DNA of 64,000 bases. Origin: Micromonospora musae (lineage in GTDB: Bacteria; Actinomycetota; Actinomycetes; Mycobacteriales; Micromonosporaceae). The DNA is taken from NCBI RefSeq assembly GCF_003626635.1, contig NZ_RAZT01000002.1, positions 434,001 to 498,000 of the forward strand, written 5' to 3'. Shown in pieces: positions 1 through 7,939 of this stretch (position 1 is the first letter of the stretch; every line of letters starts with the position of its first letter). The position numbers and the translations under genes are program-made. The notes under the pieces are model-generated. The model did no database searches and was not told the origin of the DNA. It saw only the letters and a list, made by a program, of their open reading frames with translations.

Positions 1-90
1 GAACACGGCGACGACGAAGACCAGGTCGAAGAAGAGCTCCAGCCAGCTCGAGCGCCGCGCCTCGGCATAGCCACGGCTGCCGGCGGCCAC
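1..90 (-). CDS. LtrA family membrane protein, N-terminal fragment
   Basis: Only the first 30 codons are present; the gene runs off the left edge of the window. The translation contains WLELFFDLVFVVAVF, which resembles the start of the first membrane helix of low temperature requirement A (LtrA) proteins, multi-pass membrane proteins of unclear function. A GTG start at position 90 follows a strong GGAGGGGG ribosome binding site one base upstream. The motif is distinctive, but the rest of the protein cannot be checked here. Confidence 0.65.
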   Translation of the reverse strand, partial: MAAGSRGYAEARRSSWLELFFDLVFVVAVF

Positions 91-365
91 GCCCCCTCCG
101 TTCACCCGAGCAGACTAACTGCCCGTAATGTATTGAATATCCGTTTCACGAGCCCGCCCGGCCCATCGCCGCAGAAGACCAGCTCTGATCATCGGCGCGG
201 CCTATACCCACCATTCGGATCGACGATGACCGACCCGAAATCAGCCGGCTCCCAGCCCCGTTGTGTCGGTTCGTTGGCCAAGTGGTGCCACGGCGTGCGA
301 CCAGGCCGACCAGGCCAGCCCCGCCACGGCACCGCGGAATTGACACAGCGTTATGGAGCGAAACC

Positions 366-1130
366 ATGGGAATGTTGGACGGTAAGGTCGCGCTGGTCAC
401 CGGCGGCACCTCCGGAATCGGCCGGGAGAGCGTCCTCCTGTTCGCCCGGGAAGGAGCCAAGGTCGCCTTCACCGGACGGCGCGAGGACGCCGGCCGGGAG
501 GTCGCCGAGGAGATCGCGGCGGCCGGCGGCGAGGCGCTCTTCATCAAGGCGGACGCCACCCACTTCGCGGGCGCGGCGGACGTCGTGCGACAGGTCGTCG
601 ACCGCTTCGGACGGCTCGACGTGGCGTTCAACAACGCCGGCACCGCGAACGTCGGTCCGTTGACCGAACTGGACGAGCAGTTCTGGGACAACCTGCTGGA
701 CGGCAACCTGAAGGGCGTCTTCTTCTACCTCCAGGCCGAGGCCGCGCAGATGAAGCGGCAGGGCGGCGGTGGTTCAATCGCGTTGAACGGCTCGGTCTTC
801 GCCGAGCTGGGCACGTGGGGCATCTCGGCGTACAGCGCCAGCAAGGGCGGCGTGGCCGCACTGGCCCGCGCCGCCGCCGTGGAGCTCGGTCCCGACCGGA
901 TCCGGGTGAACACCGTCAACCCGACGGTGATCCGCACACCGCTGACCGCCGGTGGCATCACCACCACCGACGAGGGCTCGGAGCACCACCCACACGGCGA
1001 GCGGATCCCGCTCGGCCGCATCGGCGAGCCGGAGGAGGTCGCCCAGGTGGCCCTCTTCCTCCTCTCCGACCGTGCCTCCTTCGTCACCGGCCAGTCGATC
1101 ATGGTGGACGGCGGACAGAGCGTGAACTGA
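366..1130 (+). CDS. SDR family oxidoreductase
   Basis: A 254-residue classical short-chain dehydrogenase/reductase, the usual length for the family. It has the TGGTSGIG nucleotide-binding motif near residue 14, NNAG in strand 4, and the catalytic Y-x-x-x-K as YSASK, followed by the NTVNPTVIRTPL segment. The C-terminal VTGQSIMVDGG is typical of NAD(P)-dependent SDRs. The ATG at 366 has GGAG seven bases upstream; an in-frame ATG at 372 is a less likely start. It is monocistronic and faces a convergent gene across a hairpin. The substrate cannot be told from sequence. Confidence 0.9.
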   Translation: MGMLDGKVALVTGGTSGIGRESVLLFAREGAKVAFTGRREDAGREVAEEIAAAGGEALFIKADATHFAGAADVVRQVVDRFGRLDVAFNNAGTANVGPLTELDEQFWDNLLDGNLKGVFFYLQAEAAQMKRQGGGGSIALNGSVFAELGTWGISAYSASKGGVAALARAAAVELGPDRIRVNTVNPTVIRTPLTAGGITTTDEGSEHHPHGERIPLGRIGEPEEVAQVALFLLSDRASFVTGQSIMVDGGQSVN

Positions 1131-1150
1131 CCCGACGACCCGGGGAGGTG

Positions 1151-1177
1151 GCCGCCGCACGCAGGACGTGCGGCGGC
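1151..1177. terminator. Bidirectional hairpin between convergent genes
   Basis: A perfect 10-bp inverted repeat (GCCGCCGCAC / GTGCGGCGGC) with a 7-base loop lies between the SDR stop codon and the end of the minus-strand gene. It touches that gene's last base. There is no clear T tract, which is common for actinomycete terminators. Confidence 0.6.
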
Positions 1178-2265
1178 TACGTCCCCGTCGTCGGTCGGCG
1201 ACGCGCGCGGGCGAGCAACGCCACCACGATGAAGAGCACACCCAGCGCACCGGCCGCCAGCGCGGCGACGAGGACGACCCGACTCCCCCCGTCCTCGCCG
1301 GCCGCGGACGAGTCGGCCGGCGTCGCGCCGGTCGGCTCCGGCGTCGCGGCCGGTGAACCCGACGGCGCGGGCCCGGCCAGCGGGTAACGCAGAATCGTCG
1401 GTCTGGTGCCCGGCGGCTGGTCGGCCGTCTCGGAGACGGTGAGCAGCGAGCGGCCGTCGGCGGCGTAGCTGATCGACTCGCCCTGCGGCTCGTTCGGCAG
1501 CGGAGTGGCCCGGGGCGTGCCACCGGTCAACGCGGCGACCACGTCACCGCCCGCCACGTCGAACTCGAAGGCGTCGGCGTACGTGCGCAGCACCACCCGG
1601 CGTCCGTCCGGGGCGGTCGCCGCGCCGGTGACCGCCGAGCGGCCGAGCAGGCCGTACGGGTTGCTGGTCGTCGAGGCGGGCAGCCGCACCTGCCCCACCT
1701 TCGCCAACGGCACGGTCGCGCCCGGCCGCAGGGCGCCGGTCGGGGCGTAGAGGTTGCCGGAGAACTTGCTGACGACGACCGGACGACCGTCACCGGTCAC
1801 CAACATCGCCTCGGCGTCATGCGGGCCGTCCGGGTACGACATCCGGTGCAGCACCGGCCGATCGGCGCCCGGGGCCAGCTTCCACACCGCGATCGTCTCG
1901 CGGGACCTGTCGTTGTCGCCGATGTCGGCCACCCAGACGGTGCCGTCCGCGCCGACCGCCAGGTCCTCGGTGTCGAGCGGGCGGGTCGGGTACGGCACCG
2001 CGCGAACGACCGCGCAGCTCCGGTCGAGGAAGAAGATCCGCCGCCGCGCCTCGTTCTCCGCGCCGTCGTTGATCACCACGAAGCCGTCGTCGGTGGCGAC
2101 CATTCCGGAGAGCTCGGTCAGCCGAGCGTCCCGCACCTCGCAGGCCGGCTCACCCGGCGCGGCCGACCCGGCCCACGCCGCGCCCGGCAGCGTCACGGCC
2201 GCCAGCAGGACGAGCACGCCCAGCACCGCGCCGCGCCGCCGCCCGACCCCGTCAGCTCTCCGCAT
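1177..2265 (-). CDS. Secreted, C-terminally anchored beta-propeller-like protein
   Basis: A 362-residue protein with an N-terminal signal peptide (about residues 1-32, ending near AAWA) and one C-terminal membrane helix (about 330-352) followed by basic residues. It is therefore probably displayed on the outside of the membrane. The middle has repeated strands such as TEDLAVGADGTVWVADIGDN and DAEAMLVTGDGRPVVVSKFSGNLY, which look like NHL or phytase-type propeller blades. A Pro/Ala/Gly-rich spacer precedes the anchor. The start has no good ribosome binding site, but TAGATT ends seven bases upstream, so the mRNA is probably leaderless. Enzymatic function is unknown. Confidence 0.75.
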   Translation of the reverse strand: MRRADGVGRRRGAVLGVLVLLAAVTLPGAAWAGSAAPGEPACEVRDARLTELSGMVATDDGFVVINDGAENEARRRIFFLDRSCAVVRAVPYPTRPLDTEDLAVGADGTVWVADIGDNDRSRETIAVWKLAPGADRPVLHRMSYPDGPHDAEAMLVTGDGRPVVVSKFSGNLYAPTGALRPGATVPLAKVGQVRLPASTTSNPYGLLGRSAVTGAATAPDGRRVVLRTYADAFEFDVAGGDVVAALTGGTPRATPLPNEPQGESISYAADGRSLLTVSETADQPPGTRPTILRYPLAGPAPSGSPAATPEPTGATPADSSAAGEDGGSRVVLVAALAAGALGVLFIVVALLARARRRPTTGT

Positions 2266-2271
2266 CCCCGC

Positions 2272-2277
2272 AATCTA
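2272..2277 (-). promoter_or_regulatory. -10 element for a leaderless mRNA
   Basis: On the minus strand TAGATT is followed by six bases and then the ATG at 2265. Transcription would begin at or next to the start codon. No convincing -35 box was seen. Confidence 0.5.
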
Positions 2278-2429
2278 TCCACCGCCGGAGGTCCGCGTGG
2301 ACAGCTACCGGGCGTTGCCGCCGCGTCGGGTTCACGACGACGAGCCGGCGGACGGGTCGAGGCGGGCCCCCGGACGCGGAGACGCCGGTGCCGGCCGCCG
2401 CTGGGGTGGCCGGCACCGGTCGGATCGCC

Positions 2430-4118
2430 TCAGCCGCCGTTCACCGACGCGGCCAGGGCGTCCGCGAACGCGGTGTCCGTCGGCGCACCGCTCACCCCGA
2501 TGCGCCAGGTGCCACCGGCGAGATCACCGACGGGCAGCGACCGGCCGCCCGGCTGCCAGAGCGGCTGCCACGCGATGGAGCCGCCCGGCCGGTTGAACCA
2601 GCGGTTGTCCTCGCTCCAGGCCGACCCGGCCCGGTAGGCGGCCACCAGGGTGGTCGACTCGTCGGTGGCGAGCGACCACGGGGAGAAGCCCGCCGCGTCG
2701 CCGTCGCGGTCCGAGCCCGCCGGATCCCCGACCCGGGGCAGGCTCGAATCCAGGTTCCAGGCGGCCTCCCAGACCGGCGCCGTGGTCGGGCCGGCCACGT
2801 GCCACAGGAAACTCACGTCGACGGTGGTCGGCGCGAACCGGAACCGCCAGTCCACGGTCACCGGCTCGTCGCCGAGCGGGATGCCGGTCAGGTTTACGTC
2901 GGCGCCGTCGGTCGAGACGGTCACCCGCGCCGCCGCGCCCGCCGTGTCGGTCGGCCCGAAGGTCCCCACCGCGAGGTACGGCGCCGTGGAGCGGAACGAC
3001 GAATCGGTCACCGCGCGGTACTCGCCGCGCCCGGCCGGGTCGGCGGCGTACGAGACCAACCGCGCCTCGGGTGCGCTCTGCACGACCGCCCGGTAGTACG
3101 GCGTGCTGACCACCCGCCCCTTCGTCACCACCGGCGTACGCCAATCGAGCGGGGCGAGCCAGAGCCCACCCTGCCCCCAGCCCGCGCCGGTGACGTACCA
3201 CTGGCCGCGGCCGGTGTCGTCCTTGACCACCTCGGCGGCGTGCGCCTTGATCCGACCGACCAGCTGGTCGACGGTGAAGTGCAGCGGGTTCGAGCTGCGG
3301 TAGACCCGGGTGTCCTGGTAGCCACTCTCGCAGCAGACGAAGAGGTACCAGGAGTTACCGCGCTGCACCACGAACGGCGACTCGGTCGGCCCGCCGAAGG
3401 TGCCGGTGGCCGGGTGCTCGAAGGCGGTCCGCCGGTCGCTCCAGTGCACGAGGTCCCGGCTGGTGCGGTACGCGACGATGTGGTTGCCACCGGCCGGGGT
3501 GCTGTTCGCGGTGTAGTACATGACCCACTTGTCGCCGACCCGGGTGACCATCGGGTCCCGCCCGTCGAAGCCGTCGGTGAAGAGCGGGTTCTTCGAGCTT
3601 CGCTTCCAGTGCACCAGGTCCTTCGACGTGGCGAGGTGCATCCGGTACGCCTCGTGATCGGCGGTGCCACCGGCGTAGAACATGTAGTAGGTGCCGCCGT
3701 GGAACATCACGTAGGGGGCCCAGATGTGGGTCTCCCCCGCGTTCGGGTCGGCCTCCAGGGCGAACGGCTGCTTCGTCCAGGGGCCGCGCGGCGACGGGGC
3801 GGTCGCGTGGCCGAAGAACTTCTCGTCCAGCGGGTTGGCCGGCTCGGCGTGCGTGATCGCGAAGACGTGCCACAGGCCCGTCCTGCGGTCCCGCACCATG
3901 GTGTGGTCGTTGTAGTACCAGGGCTCGTCCTCGCCGACGCTCGGGTCGTAGACGTTCACGAACTCACCGGCGGTGACCTGGGTGGACCGGTTCTCGTACG
4001 GCTGGTTCTCCAGCCCGTCGGGACCGGCGGCCCGGGCCGGGGCCGGGGCCACGAGCAGGCCCACGGCGAGGGCGAGCAGCGCGGAGATCCGGCCGGCACG
4101 GGACGGTGGGCGGGGCAT
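2430..4118 (-). CDS. Secreted GH43-like five-bladed propeller glycosidase
   Basis: A 562-residue exported protein with a signal peptide (residues 1-30, cleavage near ARA/AG). The N-terminal 330 residues read as a five-bladed propeller of glycoside hydrolase clan F. The likely acidic triad is D71 (YYNDHTMV), D188 (GRDPMV) and E246 (TESPFVV), with spacing close to that of GH43 arabinanases. E296 in HAAEVV is another candidate acid. The C-terminal 230 residues form a beta-sandwich-like domain of LamG or GH32-C type. The start at 4118 has GGAGG six bases upstream; a GTG five codons earlier would place the start inside that site. It is the last gene after the ABC importer, so it probably trims furanosidic oligosaccharides outside the cell. 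The exact subfamily and linkage are unknown. Confidence 0.75.
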   Translation of the reverse strand: MPRPPSRAGRISALLALAVGLLVAPAPARAAGPDGLENQPYENRSTQVTAGEFVNVYDPSVGEDEPWYYNDHTMVRDRRTGLWHVFAITHAEPANPLDEKFFGHATAPSPRGPWTKQPFALEADPNAGETHIWAPYVMFHGGTYYMFYAGGTADHEAYRMHLATSKDLVHWKRSSKNPLFTDGFDGRDPMVTRVGDKWVMYYTANSTPAGGNHIVAYRTSRDLVHWSDRRTAFEHPATGTFGGPTESPFVVQRGNSWYLFVCCESGYQDTRVYRSSNPLHFTVDQLVGRIKAHAAEVVKDDTGRGQWYVTGAGWGQGGLWLAPLDWRTPVVTKGRVVSTPYYRAVVQSAPEARLVSYAADPAGRGEYRAVTDSSFRSTAPYLAVGTFGPTDTAGAAARVTVSTDGADVNLTGIPLGDEPVTVDWRFRFAPTTVDVSFLWHVAGPTTAPVWEAAWNLDSSLPRVGDPAGSDRDGDAAGFSPWSLATDESTTLVAAYRAGSAWSEDNRWFNRPGGSIAWQPLWQPGGRSLPVGDLAGGTWRIGVSGAPTDTAFADALAASVNGG

Positions 4119-4167
4119 CGCATTCCTCCACACGGATGGATGAGGGGTTCCGGGGATGCGGTGGAGT

Positions 4168-4205
4168 GGGTGGACCCGCCGCCGGGTGCGATGGCGGGCC
4201 CACCC
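4168..4205 (-). terminator. Intercistronic stem-loop after the binding-protein gene
   Basis: A 13-bp stem with one G-U wobble and a 12-base loop lies between the solute-binding protein stop codon and the GH43-like gene. Hairpins here often protect the abundant binding-protein mRNA or lower readthrough into the next gene. Confidence 0.5.
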
Positions 4206-4211
4206 CGGGTG

Positions 4212-5219
4212 CTACTGCTTGCCGCCGAGCTGGGTGTAGACCTGTGCGGCGTTGTCCTTGGTGATCTGCGTGGTGCCGAGCGTGGTCGTCTTCGGGACGT
4301 CCTTCTGGCAGTCAACGAGGATCTTCTTGGCCATGTCGATGGCCTCGCGGCCGCCGGTCGGGTACTGGAACGTCGCCTGCAGCCGGCCCTGCTCGACGGC
4401 CTTGATGCCGCCGGAGGGCACGGGCAGCGCGTCGATCCCGGTGAACTTGATGGTGCTCTCCTTGCCGGCCGCCTTCGCCGCCAGGTAGGCGCCCTCCGCC
4501 ATGGGGTCGTTGTGCGCGTAGACCGCGTTGATGTCGGGGTTCGCCTTGAGCATCGCGTCCATGACGCTCTGCCCCTTCTCCCGCAGCCACTCGGCGGTCT
4601 GGCTGGCCACGATCTGGATCTGCGGGTTGCTCGCCACGCCCTCCCGGAAGCCCTGGGCGCGCTCGGCGGCCGGGGTGGAGCCGGGCAGACCGGAGATCTC
4701 GACGACCTTGCCGCCCTGCGGCAGGAGCGTCTTCGCGTAGTACTCGCCCGCGGCCTTGCCGATGGCCACGTTGTCACCGCCGATGAACGCGGTGTACGCG
4801 TCGCCCTCGACCTTGCGGTCCAGCACGATCACCGGAATCCCCTGGTCGTACGCCTTCTTCACGACCGCGGTGAGCGGCTTCGCCTCGTTCGGCGAGATGA
4901 TCAGCAGGTTGATGCCCTGGGAGATGAAGTTCTCCACGTCGGCGACCTGCTTGCTGTTGTCCTGGGCCGCGTCGGAGACGACGACCTTGAACCCGGGCAC
5001 GTCCTTCGCCGCGTTGCTCACGTCGTCGTTCATGACCTGCCGGTACGGCTCGGCGTTGTTCGCCTGCGACATGCCGATCAGGAATTCCTTGCCGCTGCCG
5101 CACTCGGCCGCGGCGTCGGTGCCGCCGTTGCCGTCGCCGGCCTTCTCCACGCTGCACGCGGTGGTGGTGGCGAGGACGGTCAGCGCGAGGACGGCGACCG
5201 CTCTTCGGGCGTAGCGCAT
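4212..5219 (-). CDS. Sugar ABC transporter substrate-binding lipoprotein
   Basis: A 335-residue periplasmic-binding-protein type 1 lipoprotein with lipobox LATTTAC (acylated Cys22). After a short linker come the two Rossmann-like lobes (EFLIGMSQANNAEPYRQ, then PVIVLDRKVEG and VYAHNDPMAEGAY). The pattern resembles RbsB and the galactofuranose-binding YtfQ rather than oligosaccharide-binding proteins, so the ligand is probably a monosaccharide, perhaps in furanose form. The ATG at 5219 has GGAGG six bases upstream. It follows the permease by 25 bases in an ATPase-permease-binding protein operon. Confidence 0.9.
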   Translation of the reverse strand: MRYARRAVAVLALTVLATTTACSVEKAGDGNGGTDAAAECGSGKEFLIGMSQANNAEPYRQVMNDDVSNAAKDVPGFKVVVSDAAQDNSKQVADVENFISQGINLLIISPNEAKPLTAVVKKAYDQGIPVIVLDRKVEGDAYTAFIGGDNVAIGKAAGEYYAKTLLPQGGKVVEISGLPGSTPAAERAQGFREGVASNPQIQIVASQTAEWLREKGQSVMDAMLKANPDINAVYAHNDPMAEGAYLAAKAAGKESTIKFTGIDALPVPSGGIKAVEQGRLQATFQYPTGGREAIDMAKKILVDCQKDVPKTTTLGTTQITKDNAAQVYTQLGGKQ

Positions 5220-5244
5220 TGTTACCTCCGGTTGGTGGTGGGGG

Positions 5245-6315
5245 TCAGGAGATGCGGGGGCGGAGCTTCTGCAGCGCGGCGGCGGCCACGATGACCAGTC
5301 CCTTGACGACGAGCTGCACGTTCGCGTCGATGTTGTTGAGGGCGAGGATGTTGTTGAGGATCCCGAGCAGCAGCGCGCCGGCGATGGTGCCGCCCATGGA
5401 TCCACTGCCACCGGCGAGGCTCGTGCCGCCGATGACCACTGCCGCGATCGCGTCCAGCTCGTAGCCGGAGCCGTCGTTCGGGCTGCCCTGGTTCAGCTGC
5501 CCGGCGTGGATGATCCCGGCCAGTGCGGCGAGCAGACCGGAGATGGCGAAGACGGTGATGCGCACCCGGCGTACGGGGACGCCGGAGAGGCGGGCGGCCT
5601 TCTCGTTGCCGCCGATGGCGTACACGTGCCGGGCGAAGGCGGTGCTGCGCAGCACCAGGAGCGCGCCGATCCCGATGGCGATGAAGAGCACCGCCGGCAC
5701 CGGCAACACCCCGTTGATCGAGCCGCTCAGCAGCGAGAACGCCTCGGGGGCCTCCTTCGGCCCGTCCCCGTACGCGATCGGGACGCCGAGGCCGCCGGAC
5801 CACATCCGGGCGATGCCCCGGGCCGCTTGGAGGCCGGCGAGCGTGACGATGAACGACTGGATGCCGATCCGGGCGACGATCGCCCCCTGGGTGGCGCCGA
5901 ACGCGGTGCCGATCAACAACACGATCAGCACCGTCGGAAGGATCCCCATGCCGCTGTCGACCATGAGGGTGGCCGACCCGACCGCGGCCAGGCCGAGCAC
6001 CGCGCCGACGGAGAGGTCGATGCCCCCGATCAGGATGACGAACGTCATGCCGACCGCGATGATGCCGATCTCCGACACCGCCCGGACGATGTTGGCCAGG
6101 TTGCCGGAGCTGAGGAAGATGTTCTCGCCGTTGCGGACCGGCGACACCGCGATCGCGATCAGGAAGACGGCGACCAGGCCGAAGAGGCTCTGGAACCGGA
6201 AGAAGTTGTCGACGAGCGCGTGCCGATCCCGTGGCAGCCGCAGTGACGGCCGGCGGCGCGGTGGTGGTGTTCCGGCCGGCGCTTCCTCGACGGCGGTGGG
6301 GTTGGGCGGGGTCAT
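5245..6315 (-). CDS. Sugar ABC transporter permease (RbsC family)
   Basis: A 356-residue membrane protein with a long cytosolic N-terminus (about 45 residues) and roughly 8 to 10 hydrophobic helices. It carries the RbsC-type motif GMTFVILIGGIDLSVGAVLG and the cytosolic coupling segment around FARHVYAIGGNEKAARLSG. It belongs to the BPD_transp_2 class used for ribose, galactose, xylose and galactofuranose. One permease gene is present, so a homodimer is expected. Its ATG overlaps the ATPase stop codon by four bases (ATGA), implying coupled translation. Confidence 0.92.
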   Translation of the reverse strand: MTPPNPTAVEEAPAGTPPPRRRPSLRLPRDRHALVDNFFRFQSLFGLVAVFLIAIAVSPVRNGENIFLSSGNLANIVRAVSEIGIIAVGMTFVILIGGIDLSVGAVLGLAAVGSATLMVDSGMGILPTVLIVLLIGTAFGATQGAIVARIGIQSFIVTLAGLQAARGIARMWSGGLGVPIAYGDGPKEAPEAFSLLSGSINGVLPVPAVLFIAIGIGALLVLRSTAFARHVYAIGGNEKAARLSGVPVRRVRITVFAISGLLAALAGIIHAGQLNQGSPNDGSGYELDAIAAVVIGGTSLAGGSGSMGGTIAGALLLGILNNILALNNIDANVQLVVKGLVIVAAAALQKLRPRIS

Positions 6316-7850
6316 CGGGTCTCCTTGGCATCGTCGCCGTTGGCCGCGGCGAGGATCGCTTGTTGGGTGGCGGACGCGCGGGGCAGGGTGGCCACGGTGC
6401 GACCGCGGTGCAGGACGACCACCCGGTCGCAGAGGCTGAGCAACTCCGGAAGCTCGGACGAGGCGAGCAGGATCGCCATGCCGGCGTCCGCGAGCCGGTG
6501 GAGCAGCCGGTAGATCTCCGCCTTGGCCCCGATGTCGACGCCTCTGGTCGGCTCGTCGAGCAGGAGCAGCCTCGGCTGGGTCAGCAGTTGCTTGGCGAAG
6601 ACGACCTTCTGCTGGTTGCCGCCGGAGAGCGTGGCGGCGGCGACGGCCGGCGAGGCCGCCTTCACGGCGAGGGCGGTGAGCTGCTCGGCCACGGTCCGCC
6701 GCACCGCCTGACGGCGTACCACGCCGAGCGTCGTCAGGGTGGCCAGCGCGGAGAGCACGACGTTCTCCGCCACCGAGTGCTCCAGCATCAGCCCGGCGCC
6801 GCGCCGGTCCTCGGGCACGAACGCGACCCCGCGGGCGAGCGCGGCCCGGGGGCCATGCGGCCCGTACGGCCTGCCGTCGATCGTCATCTGGCCGCTACGG
6901 CGTCCGGAGCCGCCCGCACCGAAGAGTGTCTCCAGCAGCTCGGTGCGGCCGGCGCCCATCAGCCCGGCGAGACCGACGATCTCCCCGGTACGCACGGTGA
7001 GGTCCACTCCGGCCGGTTCGGTGCGGCCCGGGGTCGGCCGGCGCGGCGTCACCGCGAGATTCCGCACGTCGAGCAGCACCTTCCCTGGCTCGTTGCGGCC
7101 CTCGCCGAAGAGCGCGTCGACCGACCGCCCCACCATGAGCTGGATGATCTCGTCGCGGGAGGCGGTCCTCGGGTCGACGGTGCCGGCCAGTCCGCCGTTG
7201 CGCAGCACGGTCGCCCGATCGGCGATGACCTCCAGCTCCGCCATCCGGTGCGAGATGTAGACGATGCCGACGCCGGCCCGGCGCAGCTCCTTGATCGTCT
7301 CGAAGAGCCGCTCGACCTCCGCGTCCGCCAGCGCGGCGGTCGGCTCGTCCATGATCAGCACCCGGGCGTCGAGCGAGAGCGCTCGCCCGATCTCGACCAG
7401 CTGCTGCTCACCGACGCGCAGCGAACCCACGAGCCGGCGAGGATCCAGGTCGGCGCCGAGGGTACGCAGGTGCTCCGCCGCCTGCCGGCGCATCCGCCGG
7501 ATGTCGACACCGCCCAGCCGGGTCCGCGGCTCCCGCCCGAGGAACATGTTCTCCGCGATGGAGAGACCGGCCACGAGGTCCAGCTCCTGATGGATCGTGG
7601 CGATTCCGGCGCGCTGGGCGTCGACCGGGCCGCCGAAGCTGACCGGCCGGCCGTCGACCTCGATGGTGCCGTCGTAGTCGGTGATGACCCCGGAGAGGAT
7701 GTTGATCAGGGTCGACTTGCCCGCGCCGTTCTCGCCGAGCAGCGCGTGCACCTCACCGGCGGCGATGGTGAGGTCGATGTCGCGGCAGGCCTGCACACCG
7801 CCGAACCGCTTGCCGATGCCGGTCATCCGGACCAGCGGTCGTTCTGTCAT
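6312..7850 (-). CDS. Sugar ABC transporter ATP-binding protein (RbsA/MglA type)
   Basis: A 512-residue tandem ATPase. The first half has Walker A GENGAGKST, a non-canonical signature VGEQQLVEIGRAL, and Walker B ARVLIMDEPTAAL. The second half begins with GLAGLMGAGRTEL, a degenerate Walker A as usual in this family, and carries LSGGNQQKV and LLLLDEPTRGVD. This is the standard architecture of monosaccharide importers of the ribose/galactose class. The start at 7850 has a GAGGTG site five bases upstream; upstream in-frame codons lie in a terminator-like hairpin and are unlikely to be translated. Confidence 0.93.
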   Translation of the reverse strand: MTERPLVRMTGIGKRFGGVQACRDIDLTIAAGEVHALLGENGAGKSTLINILSGVITDYDGTIEVDGRPVSFGGPVDAQRAGIATIHQELDLVAGLSIAENMFLGREPRTRLGGVDIRRMRRQAAEHLRTLGADLDPRRLVGSLRVGEQQLVEIGRALSLDARVLIMDEPTAALADAEVERLFETIKELRRAGVGIVYISHRMAELEVIADRATVLRNGGLAGTVDPRTASRDEIIQLMVGRSVDALFGEGRNEPGKVLLDVRNLAVTPRRPTPGRTEPAGVDLTVRTGEIVGLAGLMGAGRTELLETLFGAGGSGRRSGQMTIDGRPYGPHGPRAALARGVAFVPEDRRGAGLMLEHSVAENVVLSALATLTTLGVVRRQAVRRTVAEQLTALAVKAASPAVAAATLSGGNQQKVVFAKQLLTQPRLLLLDEPTRGVDIGAKAEIYRLLHRLADAGMAILLASSELPELLSLCDRVVVLHRGRTVATLPRASATQQAILAAANGDDAKETR

Positions 7851-7896
7851 ACGGCACCTCGTGGATCGTCTGCGGGATCTGCTGCGGGTGGAGCCG

Positions 7897-7932
7897 GAGT
7901 CGCCGGGTCCGCGGGTGCGGACCCGGCGACTC
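7897..7932 (-). terminator. Strong hairpin between GH172 gene and ABC operon
   Basis: A perfect 16-bp inverted repeat with a four-base loop begins eight bases after the GH172 stop codon and ends 47 bases before the ABC ATPase start. It should limit transcription from the GH172 promoter into the importer genes. No T tract follows. Confidence 0.7.
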
Positions 7933-7939
7933 GCGACGG

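Noticed and set aside
2430..4118. GH183 (DUF4185) endo-D-arabinanase for the propeller protein
   Set aside because: It would complete the arabinan story, but the acidic triad spacing D71/D188/E246 fits GH43 better and I cannot recognise DUF4185 motifs.
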